A stretch of DNA of 64,000 nucleotides from assembly GCF_963678635.1 (NCBI RefSeq), contig NW_026970960.1, positions 144,220 through 208,219 on the forward strand. Reading direction: 5' to 3'. Source of the stretch: Symsagittifera roscoffensis. Taxonomy: Eukaryota; Xenacoelomorpha; Acoela; Convolutidae. A model generated the notes under the pieces. It was not told where the DNA came from, ran no database searches, and saw only the letters and a program-made list of their open reading frames with translations. Positions 48,311 to 60,587 of the stretch are shown in pieces; position 1 is the stretch's first letter, and every line of letters starts with the position of its first letter. The position numbers and the translations under genes are program-made.

Positions 48311-51300
48311 ATTTTGATAATAGCTAATGAAAATAAAGCACCGGTAGTCTTGAGAAGGAGGGTGAGGCTGAAAGCGAACGAAGCGGCAATTGTAAGCTTG
48401 CGAATGAAAAATTACCATGAACTAAGTGACAACAAGCAAGTATGCATAGTCCCGAATCCTAATAGTCAAAATTCTGCTGTTTTAGGAAGATCATTCTCGA
48501 TAACCAAGAGCGGTATCTGCGTCAGTGTCTTGTTGAATACTCTTGATATACCCATCACGATACAGAGGGGGAGGAATTTGGGATATGCTTTACCCGTTAA
48601 AACTCGATATGAAATTACTGAAAATTCAAAACAAAGTGAAGTTGTTGATTGTCCCAATCATAGGGACAAAATTTGTATCTTGAGACGATTGAAGAAAATA
48701 AAAGGTTCATCAGGTCTTGTAAAATCACTTAAGTCAGAGACAGACGATGGACTTTCGAGCTGTTCAATTTTCCCAGAAAGACCCACACTAGAGGAGATGG
48801 AAATGGATAAACCAGTTTTACCTGAAATAGAGCACATGAGGGGTAAGGTAACGGATGAACAGCTCGAGGCCATCAAGGACGTACTAGAGCGGAACGAGGA
48901 CGTTTTTTCGAATAATAAGGCAGACATTGGATGTTGCAATTTCGTTGAACATGAAATAGAGCTTGAGGAGTCTGCGGTACCGCATAGAGAGGGGGCGGCG
49001 AGGCGCATGACCCCGCACAAATCGGATTGTTGTGGTTTTGTTGTTACTTTCGGTATCTGAAAACCGTCACGATGAAGGATGCCTATCCCATACCTAGAAA
49101 TGATGAGAGCCTCTCGAAGTTAGGTGATGCAAAATTTTTTACGACTCTTGATTTAGGATCGGCTTTCTGGCAGGTCCCAATGAGGAAGCAGGACAGGGAC
49201 AAAACGGGTTTGCTTGCGAGTTGGGGCTGTTTCAATTTAACCGGATGCCGTTTGGTCTTTGCAATGCCACAGCCACGTTTCAACGGTTGATGGCACATGC
49301 GCTGATAGATGTGACAAAGAAGTACGGCAATCTGATAAAGTGCTTTGTGGATGACGTGGTAATAGCGACGCCCACACTAGAAGATCACATCGAGCGACTG
49401 GACGAGGTGTTTGCATGTAGTAGTGATGGCCAAAAAGAAAGGCGACCAATTGAGGTTTTGCTGTGACTTTCGGTATCTGAACTCCGTCACGGTGAAGGAT
49501 GCCTATCCCATACCTAGGATTGACGAGAGCCTCTCGAAGTTAGGTGACGCGAAATTTTTACGACTCTTGATTTAGGATCGGCTTTCTGGCAGGTCCCAAT
49601 GAGGAAGCAGGACAGGGACAAAACGGGTTTTCTTGCGAGTTGGGGCTGTTTCAATTTAACCGGATGCCGTTTGGTCTTTGCAATGCCACAGCCACGTTTC
49701 AACGGTTGATGGCACATGCGCTGATAGGTGTGACAAAGAAGTACGGCAATCTGATAAAGTGCTTTGTGGATGACGTGGTAATAGCGACGCCCACACTAGA
49801 AGATCACATCGAGCGACTGGACGAGGTGTTTGCATGTAGTAGTGATGGCCAAAAAGAAAGGCGACCAATTGAGGTTTTGCTGTGACTTTCGGTATCTGAA
49901 CTCCGTCACGGTGAAGGATGCCTATCCCATACCTAGGATTGACGAGAGCCTCTCGAAGTTAGGTGACGCGAAATTTTTTACAACTCTTGATTTAGGTTCG
50001 GCATTTTGGCAGGTCCCGCTGAGGAAGCAAGACAGGGACAAGACAGGGTTCGCTTGCGAGTTGGGGCTAATTCAATAGAAACGGATGCCGTTTGGTCTTT
50101 GCAATGCCACAGCCACGTTTCAACGGTTGATGGCACATGCGCTGATAGGTGTGACAAAGAAGTACGGCAATCTGATAATGTGCTTTGTGGATGATGTGGT
50201 AATAGCGACGCCCACACTAGAAGACCACATCGAGCGACTGGACGAGGTGTTTGCATGTATGAAGAGGTCGGGGCTAAAGTTTAAACCGTCAAAGTGCGAG
50301 ATACTCAAGGATTCGATAAAATACTTGGGCAGAATGGTGGGAGGCACGGCAGTGGAAGCAGTTCTAACTTGGAAATCGCCAAAGACGAAACACCAGTTGA
50401 TGAGCTTCCTGGGTTTTGCGAACTACTACAGGGAATTCATCAAGGGCTATGCGGACAAGGTATACCCGAAGCAACAATTATTGAGACACAAAGGCAAAAA
50501 GTTCACATGGAACAACGCAGCAGAAGAATCATTCCAGAGAATAAAGAAAAAGTTGTGCGAGGCACCGGTGTTAGGGATTCCAACGGAAAAAGGTATGTAC
50601 GTGTTGGATACGGACGCGTCGGTAGTCGCAATTTCTGGAATTCTCCATCAAGAACAAGAATGGAACGGGAAGACAGTCTTAAGACCAATAGCGTACGGGA
50701 GCAAAGTCTTGAGTGATACTGAAAAAAAGTACGGGGCGCCGAAAGCAGAGATGTTCGCGGTGGTTACTTTTGTCGAGAAATACAGAACAGGGCACTCAGT
50801 TGGCTGAAGACGTACTCGATGGACCAGAGCTGCATTGGGAGATGGATAGTTCGCTTGGATGGGTACAACATGATAATTGAGCATAGAACAAGGGACAAAC
50901 AGCAGAATGCCGATAGCTTGAGTAAGAAGACGGAATTCTACGAGAGGCAGGAACAGAGGGAGGCGGATAGGCCCGAGATTAAAGATGGCTTCTCCTTCAT
51001 GAACAAAGAAACGTATGACAGTCTTCCACTCACGAGATGGCTAGACAAGTCAGGCAAACCGATAGAAGATCATCCCGAATTACCAGAAGAGCCCCAAAAG
51101 AAAACAATCTTGAAGAAGAAACGAGGGATACCGATTGAGATAATGCTCAAGTCAAAAATCGTGAGAGAGACGCTCAAGGCAAAAGGTTATGATCTCAACC
51201 AGGTGGAAACGGGAGATACTCAGGTAGATGAAGACTTGTGGAGATTACTTGAGAAGCTGGCAGATGATAAAACCGTGAACGTAGGAAAGAGTAGGGAGGA

Positions 51301-54300
51301 ACCAGAAATCACGATACTGCGAAGGAGTGAGACAGTTGGCAATACAGACTCTCCAAGAGAAAGTGGTACTGATGGCAAAGAAGTCGTGCGGTCACTGGTT
51401 GACAAAATCCCTGATAACATACTTGAGCGGACTCAGGTTAGGAAGAAGAAAGTGGCGTTTAAGGAAGAAGCTGAACACCTGGGACCAGGACAAGAGTCCG
51501 GGGAGTGATCCACGTCCCCGGAAGAAGAAGAAACCGGAGAAGAGAAATTGTACGGGGAGTGTGAAGAATGGGATGAAGATTCGGAAAAGAGCAGCGATGA
51601 TCAGGATAGTCTATGCATGATACTGGCAGAGGAGAAGATGAGACACCGCGAGAGGGAGCTACAAACAGATCCCTCCTCAGGAACGTATATCTCGGATGAA
51701 CAAGAAGTACAAGGAGGTGAAGAACTTGAGAAAATTGCGGTATCGAGGAAACCATTCAGGGAATTATCATGCAACTCAAATGTCAGAACAAATCTGGTGC
51801 CAGAAGATGATATGAAGATCGTGAAGAGGATATTATGCGTAAAGCTGAATGATGACATCCACGACCCTGGGGAAATCAATGGACAGATCATGGCACTAAA
51901 GGAACATGTCAAATCGAGATATAGGCTGTCGGACCTGATAAGGGCCCAAACGAATGACAAGATGACAAGTAACCTCTCCAAATGGATCCGGACGGGGTCC
52001 AAGGAGAAAGGGGAATTCGAAGAAGACAGCTACAAGATCTTGAGCCAGTTCTACAAAGAAAAGAAAGATTTACTCTATCACGCAGCTGACGGGGTGGTAG
52101 TGTGCAAGAGAAAAGATGAGGAGAAGATTTTACACAATGGTATCAGACGGAGGTGTTTTTTCAGATCGCACGATCAGATGGGGCACCAGGGGATAGACAA
52201 AGTGCAACAGAGAAAACTTCACAGGTTTGACTGGCCAGGATTAAGGAAGGCTTGCTAGAGATGGGTGAACGCATGTCTGGCTTGTCTACAGGTGAAAGAC
52301 CCAAAGAAGATGAAGTTCCCACTCAAGTCCGTTGAGAGCTCGGAATTTAACGAGGTTTTGCAGATATACCATCAGAAGATCTGCATGACAGAGTCGGGAT
52401 ACAACCAGATACTGATCATAATAGATCACTTCACAAAGTTGGCAGAAGCGGTCCCGTGTCAGACAGCCTCAGCAGAGGAGACTTGTGACCACCTGATAAC
52501 GCATTGGATATCACGATATGGTTGTCCAATGAATTTTCAGTCAGATAATGGCAAAGCCTTTGTGGGGGACTTGACAAAAGAATTGATGAAGACGTCACAC
52601 ATTGCTCAAGCACACTCGACAACCTACCATCCTCAGACCAACGGGCTGGTAGAGAGACAGAATTGAACGTTGGTGAACATGTTGAGGGTATACTGCTCAA
52701 GATACATGACGGACTGGGATAAATATCTGCCGCAAGTCGTAGGGGCATACAACAGTACGCAACACTCAAAAACGGGCATCAGTCCTTTCATGATGTTGAC
52801 GGGCAGGGAGAGAGCAATGCCCCTGACATTCTTTTACCCGGAATACAAGGGGAAGAGGACGTCGCCTCAAGCTTACGTGAAAGAAGCGATCAGGAGACAG
52901 CAGGAACTAAACGAGCTCTGCAGGAGGAACACTGCGCAAGCACAAATGAGACAGCGCAAGAAATATGATGAAAAGATATTACAGGCGAAGCCATATGAAG
53001 TGGGCCAGTACGTGTGGGTCTTCCAGAATGTCATACCGCCCAAAGGGACAAAAAAACTACTTAAGAAATGGAGAGGACCATTCATGATAACGGAAGTACA
53101 TCAACAAGGACGGTTCTACCGCTTGAGTACGGGGCGGGCAGCATATTATGAAAGTCTGAAGCCTCACGTCCCATCCCCAGAAAACTGGTGTTTACCACAG
53201 GACATGGAGGGACTTGAGTACCTACTGGTGGAGCCAGCGTGTGAAGTGAACGAAAGAGGCACCAGAGAGAAAAATGATGGCAACGAGAACTTGAGTTTGG
53301 ATGACAATGAAAAGATAGAAGCGGACTCTGAGGCGGAAGCCTTTGTGGAGGAAGACTGGAACGATCCGGAGCAAGATGAGGTGCCGAAGTGGACAGAACC
53401 AGACTTATCAATACCAGCGGGGACAAGGAGTGGCAATCGCAAACGGACAGGCATGAGGTACAACAGATACGGAGACGATTTCCTGATTGATAAGATACAG
53501 CCCGATGACCTAAGCAAAGAGCTACTAAATGTGGGCGAACTGGCAGCCGATGATGAATGGCAAAATATCAAAGATAATGAACACTACCCGCAGGAAGACT
53601 ACTCGACACCAAAACGGGAGACAGATTTGGAACAGAGCGAGATAGAGAGGAGGGAGAATACGAACTTGAGGATATTAGAATGGATGCGCGATGTCAAAAA
53701 CGGAAGCGGCGAAGGACAGAGCATCCAACAAGTTGACGTATCAGTGGGAAAGCACATGAAAACGGAGGATCCCCTCTTCGGCTGGACAGCAACAGACAGG
53801 CCGCTCGAGATTCCACCAGATAATTTAGACCCAGCACCATCGACGGGGACGTCGATAAATATTTTTGTCCGGGGAGTGGGGGTAGGACTTACCCACACCA
53901 AAAATTTGATGATAAAGAAACTCAGGGAAGTGAGAGAAACGAGCGGACTGGAACTGGATGGGGAGGAGGCTGAGCCTACCATAGGACGGAATTTCAAAAC
54001 GAAGTTTGAAATACCCAACGAAAACTCGGAGAACATCCTGATAACGGATAGTGATTTCATTCTGTCGGACAGGACTAGCGCAATCTGTATCACGGCGGAC
54101 TTGAGTTTCAAATCAAAACTGGAGGCCGACTTCAAGAGAGAGTACCAGAACGTGGAGTTTAGACAGAGACCGGGGCTGGGGGGATGGCTGCGCTTCCACC
54201 ATCAGTAGCACAAGTCCTAGGCAAATACCTGTGCTTCTTAGTGACGAGGGTCAGTGAGAGGAACACGATCGGTCCTGAACACGTGATGCTGGCACTAACG

Positions 54301-54474
54301 AGACTGCGGGACTTCATGATTGAAAGAATAATAACGGAGGTCTCAATGCCGGTCTATGACCCGAACAGGGGCAAGCTGAGACCAAGGGAACTATATGCTA
54401 TCCTTCACGTGGTCTTCGCAGAGACGGAGATAATGGTATATCTGCACAAGAAATACTACCTGAGTATCGCCTAA
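48311..54474 (+). CDS. Element C pol region (fossil) with macro-like end
   Basis: Homologous to A pol. Reverse transcriptase (about 49030-50550), RNase H (about 50590-50930), integrase (about 52150-53160; FQSDNGKAF near 52537) and, at about 54030-54471, the macro-like module with the same landmarks as in A (ITDSDFIL, ICITADLSFKS, FLVTRVS, ITEVSMPVYD). Broken in several places, with a tandem duplication in the RT part. Confidence 0.88.
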
Positions 54475-54954
54475 GCCAGGTGTATGGGGGTCTTGAGTTG
54501 GGCATGAAGGGGTCTCAAATTAGGTGTTGGGGTACGGAACAGGTAAAATGATCTTAAAAGTGATTGGCATGACAATTAAATTTTAAATGATTGATGGTGC
54601 TAAAATATAAAATGAATCTGCATGCTCTTAGAAAATTTCCGATTGAATTATTTTAATAGAACGAAAAGGATAAGGATTTAACTATAATGGCAGGGGGGTT
54701 TTAAGTTAGGAACATAGCATGTCAGTCTAAAGATCACGTTTTATTTTCAGATTGATTTGGTAAAATCAAATTGACTACCCAACTATACTCAACTGAAAGA
54801 AAAAGAAGGTCTTGAACGAACCCACAGTCAAACAACACTTGAAGAAGTTAATTCTCAAACACTCAAGTGTTACGGTAATTCTCAGGTGGTACGGTAATTC
54901 TCAAGTGGTACGGTAATTCTCAAGTTGGTACGTGCGCAAGATCATCCAGAAAAA
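54475..54954 (+). promoter_or_regulatory. Element C spacer with acceptor-like site and triplicated motif
   Basis: Matches the A spacer in layout: TTTTATTTTCAG ending at 54750, then three units with GGTAATTCTCARG at about 54873-54925, then the accessory start codon at 54955. Conservation of layout in two diverged copies is the evidence for function. Confidence 0.5.
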
Positions 54955-57900
54955 ATGGCAGATAGATTTTGGAAGTCCATGCCCGCGGCTCTGAAGAGGC
55001 CCACGCTTGATGAGCTATACAGACGCCTAAGGAATCTGGATTACACTCAAGTGGATGAGAGAATGGCGGTGATGCTGAACGCCATCCTCCAATTGGAAGA
55101 GCAGGGCGAATGCCGGCAGTCTGCAATAGAAGCGGTTCTAATGGTCGGCAACACCACTGATGGAATATCCAACCAAGAGCAAACCAGATGGCTGTCCTGG
55201 AATGTGGATGGAGGAGTGAGGGGATTCGACTTGGCGAGGAACCCTGGCCTGAGCAATAACACCGAGTATGGCGCACGGGAGTTCCCACTACCGATCAGAC
55301 CATCAGCAAGATCAGCGGGCCAGAGCCCGAGTAAGACACCATCTACGACGCGAGTGCAACAAACGGAGGAGGCGTATCCGGACCTCAGTACTCTGAAAAG
55401 AGAACTTGAGAGGACACAGAGGGAGAGGAACAAGGCGAACCTCGACCGGGATCAAGCAAAGCTTGAGAGAGATCAGGCGAATCTGGAAAGAGATCAGGCG
55501 GTCATCAAAAAAGACCAAGCGCGGAGGGAACTTGATATGCTGAAGGCCGAGCATCAGCAAGAACAGAGGGTGCGAGAGAATGCCGCGAATTGTGAACAGC
55601 TGAAGTCGGAAGTTGAGAGAATCCAGCAACGACAGCGCGAGCTCGATATGCAAAAGGGAGTCAGGCCCAAGGCGCGAATGGTTGCCGGTTCAAGACCAGA
55701 GTCACGTATGGAGGTGGATGAAGCTCTCAGATCGAAGGGACGGTTTAACCTTGACCGCGCGGCTCAGGAACATATGAACGAGGGGCTGGAGGTATGGATA
55801 CCGACTGAGTCAACGTCCTCCCTGCGTGGCCTAGAGACACAGCCGATACGCCCATTGATGGATGTCGCACTGCCGGGGTATACTCCGAGTTCAACCCCGA
55901 GCAGCAGTCAGGTGAGCGGCAGCTCGTCACGTCTGAAAGAGTTGAACGAGAGACTACAACTAAGAAACCGCGAGAGTCCGGCAAGAGTGGAGCTAACCCC
56001 GACATGGAGGGAGCAACCGATCAGGAGTGTGGTAATCTCAAGTTACAAGAAGAACACGGAGGGCAGGTACCACAGGCACAATCGCATGGATTGGAGCACA
56101 GCACAAAGAGTCAGGAGGGATTGCTTCCATGACAAGGCTTGGGTGGAATACCACACGCAGCCACGTGTACCAGAGGGTGCGGTCCACCTAATGATAGGGG
56201 ACAGCCTGCTGCGGTTGCTGAACAGGATTCAATCGCATTGGCAGACTGGGGTCTTGAGTTTCGCTGGAGCTGCGATGCCACAGATATTGGCATCACTTGA
56301 GATGCTAGGGATGGCAAGAGCATATACGGTGACTCTAATGATCGGGACTAATGACGTGTCCAGGGGGGAGTCAAGGAAGGTTATGAGGCTACATGACAAG
56401 ATGAGCTGCATCCTTGAGGAGTTGCGGATTCAAATGGATACTGCCATACTCACAGTGTGTACCGTTCCCTACAAAATGAAGGCTGACCAACACGCGATGG
56501 AAATGAATACGAAGGTACGAAACCGGAACGAAGTAATCAGGCAAATACATCAAAAGAGTGTCCTTCCCGTTGGATTGCTGGATGTGGCCGAGCAGATGGA
56601 GCGAGCCGTCTTCCCCGACGATGCATCCTCAGACGGAATCCATTTTGACAGGCCTAGGGGAGTGGAATGGTTGAATGACGTTTTCCAAAGGCACATAAGC
56701 GCGTTGGAGGCAGAATTGCTGGAGACGCCCCAATTCACATTCGGACCACCTCCAAATCCACCTTTCCTCGCCTCAAGAACACTATCCAGTCGTCTGGGGG
56801 CAAGGGCCGATTCTAGAGACAGCTCGAGAAGTAGACGGACCAGATTACCAGGTGTCGCACCGATGGAGGCCGAGGAAGCAACGTTATCAATACCCCAGAG
56901 TTCGGTAGTGTCCTCGGTGGTAGTGGTGGAGAGCAAGAGGGTGGAGAGACCGGCGGAGACAAGCCGGTCTAGATATCTGGAGAAGGTAAAAGAGCTGGAT
57001 TTGGAAGACCTGGAATGCAGACAAGAGTTGGCGGAAGCTCTGGGCCTCGAGCGCGTGTCACATGAGGACTTAAGTAGACACCAGTGCGTGGACTGGTTGA
57101 AGGCTCACGAGAGGCATTTCTCAAGAGCGAGAATAATGGAGACGGCGGATTTGACTGGGATTCCCGCAAGATCAGTCATGGGACCTATCAATTACAGACC
57201 TCTCAAGTTGCTGGGGAGTCCGGGACTCATAGTGGAGCCCCCTAAGCATCGAACGAGCATAGCCAGAATCAGGTTGGCAACTCCAGCGCAGTTGAGGGTG
57301 GTGGACAAACTATTGGATCCAAGAGAAATGGAACTGCCAGACGCCGCTTATGAAGGTACGAGATTGGCGGACGACCCTAGATACGGGAAACCCTGCGGGA
57401 ACGCCCAATTGGCCAAGACCTTGGCAGTTTACGACAGAGCAGACCCAGCTGCCGCGAGGGTGATCATCGTAGCGGGATCGGACTTCGAGGGAACGTCTCC
57501 CAAGTTGTTCTGGCCGGAGGCTTTGATATACTCGCTGCCAGGGGCTGAGTTGAACCAAATGTTAACCCTGGTGGTCGCGATAAAATCGGAGATGCCTTGC
57601 GAGCCCGAGCTACTACTGTTTGCGGGAATGAATGACCACCTGTATGCGACTGGGTTTCTTGAGCAACTCAAGGGCGATGAGCCGGCGCCGAAGAGAATCT
57701 GGGAAGCTATCCAGACGTTATTTGCACCAAGGAATGAGGTGCAGGAGAACGTGGCCTCACGATTTGGATCTAAGACAAGAGTGGTGTTTACGACGTCCCC
57801 CGGGTACGCGAGCATGCCTCCCGCTCTGCAGTTTGTGTATGCGGTTTTGATCTTAATAGCCGAGGGGAATACATGGCGGATCCTGATGGCAGCTCCCAAT

Positions 57901-60587
57901 CGAGAGTTGGAACCAACGAACTTGAGGCTTCGCAAGTCAGAACGGGCGGCAGCGTGGGCGGATGTGTCCCACGCGTTGAGGGGTTTCTATGAGTTAGCAG
58001 ATATCCTCATTGTATTGGACGAGGTCCTCTTGCTAGAGATATCGAACTTCGCCAGACAACTCAAGTTCAGTCCGGCTATAGGGGACGACCACCCAATCAT
58101 AAATCACTTGACGGCCAGCTTGTGGTTTCGAAGCATGGACTTGACTATCACGAGCTCCACCAGTAAGTCGAGGGGACCAAGCAATGAAAGAAAGAATGTG
58201 GCAGCAACAGAGAAGCAACTGGAGTCGATGGTGTATCGACTAACGCAAGAGAGAGGCAGGTGGCCGTTCCTGACACCATGGCTGGAAAACGCCACAGAGA
58301 AGACAAAGGAGAATGCCCCCACTTCTTGTGAAGCAAATCTGGAGTTTTCTTGAAGAGCAGTTGGCAGTGGCCGAGAGTAGGGAGATGACGGTGACCAGGT
58401 TCGTCACAGCTGCAAACCAGGTCAAAATCGGAGGATTCTGGAGGGAGCACGCAAAGGACGAGCTGAAGGCGAGAAGAGATCACAAGATTCTCAAGTTCTT
58501 GAGTCCCTGTTGGGGGAAGGAGTTCATGGCTGGAGTGTTTGGCGCAAAGGAGACTATTTTTGGAGCCTTTGTACAAGAAATACTGAGCATGCCCATCAGC
58601 CTGTTGTTGGCACTGTACCTAGTTTACCCGAGGTACCTATTCAATATGGGTCCAGCGTATATGTTCAGTCGGGGTGTGGAAACACTCCGGATTTACGGGT
58701 ATCTGGCACTGGTGCTCCTGACCCATGGTGAACTAGTGTCATTTCATCAACTAACGAAATATGGGTAGCCCCTGTTGATGGGGAAAACCTACTCGAGCAA
58801 TTAAACCTACTCATACAAATGTGCTGCGGGGCTAAAGACGCTGTTAGTGGAGTACCTCCTGATGCAGAATCGACATATGACTGGTGAGGAAAAGAATCCG
58901 AAGACGAAAGATGAATGGAGGAAAGTGAATGGTGGCATGCCTCTGTTGACAGACCTGTGCCTGGCGATGAGATCGGACCCAATGGGGATAATCCGGGGGC
59001 TGGAGGAGGTCGTAACCTGCATTTATGGACCGGCTGTAACATACGCGTTTCCAGATCCTCTAGTGACGGCTTACCGCAACTCCGTGACACAGTTGAGCCT
59101 CATAAGTGTGCTGGATGGGACGGCGCTCAACTGGTGTCAGCCAGAGGTGCTGAGGGCGCAAATGAGTAACACGGTACTCTTCGGGAAAGTGAAGGATCCA
59201 GAGTTGATGGTATACAATTTCCGAGGGCAGCTGCAGTGCAGGATGGGAGGGAAACGTGAAGGCCCCATCGAAACTTATCCCAAGTTCTGGAACCTGAACC
59301 CCCTGACGGCTAGTGGACAAGAGACCTTGACGATTCCCGCGTGGAAGAAGAGCTTCGAGTTGGTGAATACGAGAGATCTTGAGAAAGCTTGAGCGGGCGG
59401 GTTTGGTGAACATGTTGCCGGTGTGGGACGATGGCAGGATGATTGTAGAAGAAATACTTATTGCACTAAAAGACGAAATGAAGTTTGACACGAGAAAATA
59501 CCGGGCACCTTACGGACTGGAACAAGTGGAGATGAGACAGGAAGGAAAGGAGCTGGATGTAGCAGGCCCGTTGTATGTGGCTCTGACAGAATACAAGAAA
59601 CCGGATCCAACGACACAATCACCCCTGTCGGTGGGCACCCCTGGAGATAAAAGAAGCGGCCCTGTAGAAGATCGGTTCAGGAGGATACTTGAGAGAAGGA
59701 GAGTCGAGTCAGGAGAAGAAAGCATGGATGAGACTCTCAGCGAGGCAGGAGAGGAGATGCAAGTGGGGAACACGCCTGAACCAAAACCAGCAGAGGAGGA
59801 ATTCACCACTCAAGAACTGTTGAAGGATCTGAGCGGAGAATATTGGGCAGACACTGCCACGCCACCTCTGACCTCATCTCCCCGCAAGAATCTAGAGTTT
59901 CCACTGACGAGCGAGACTTCCAATATGGGAATGATACTCTTGAGTGCAGAAGAAAGGGAAAAGAATACCTTCGAGGGAAAAAAGGCCATGTTCGTAGGGA
60001 CTCTAGATGAGAACGCTTGGCGAGAATTCTTGAGAGAGTTTAATCGAGAAGTGAATAGCGAGATCACACTAGAAGATTTCAAAGAAGAACTGTGGGACAC
60101 GGTGGTGAAGTTCGGAGAACCTGTCCTGATGGGGACAGGTCTGGAGGAAAAGGCAAGAGGAGAGCTGCTGAGCAAGATGGTCGAGTTGAGAAGGGCACCA
60201 CTGAAGACCAAAGAAGACGAATGTAAAGACAGCTCTACTCTGAAACAAAAAACTGTCAATAAAATAATAGAAAGTGTAAGGGTGAATAAGGTCGAAACTA
60301 GTAATATAATTAAAAGTACTAATATCCTTAAGGCTCGAGCAGGGGGGAAGCAAGAGTTGGAAGGGTTGGATGGAGACAAAGAGGTCGAATCAGTGATGAT
60401 AACGGCAACGCACCCAAGTAAAGACGTGAAGTCTCGCAAGAGAAAGAGAGAGATAGAAGGGTTGGGTAGTCCTTCGGCCGATGCAGTCTCGGAGAAAAAC
60501 CTGAGAGAGACGGCCCCATGGTTCTGGTACGATGGAAGACAGCAGCCTACAAGAGTAGCTACGAACCAGGGAAACTGCTCGAGGTAG
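54955..60587 (+). CDS. Element C accessory block, first and second parts (SGNH-like domains; fossil)
   Basis: The 54955-58353 stretch is one long open frame that begins MADRFWKSM like its A counterpart. It has a coiled coil (about 55390-55650), a first SGNH-like domain with IGDSLLR (about 56197-56218), FAGAAMP, GTNDV (about 56345) and DGIHFDRPRG (about 56633-56662), and a second with VAGSDFEG (about 57470-57493), FAGMNDH (about 57615-57636) and IGDDHP (about 58079-58096). Acidic/basic low-complexity sequence follows up to 60587. The later portion is broken. Same domain order as element A. Confidence 0.78.
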
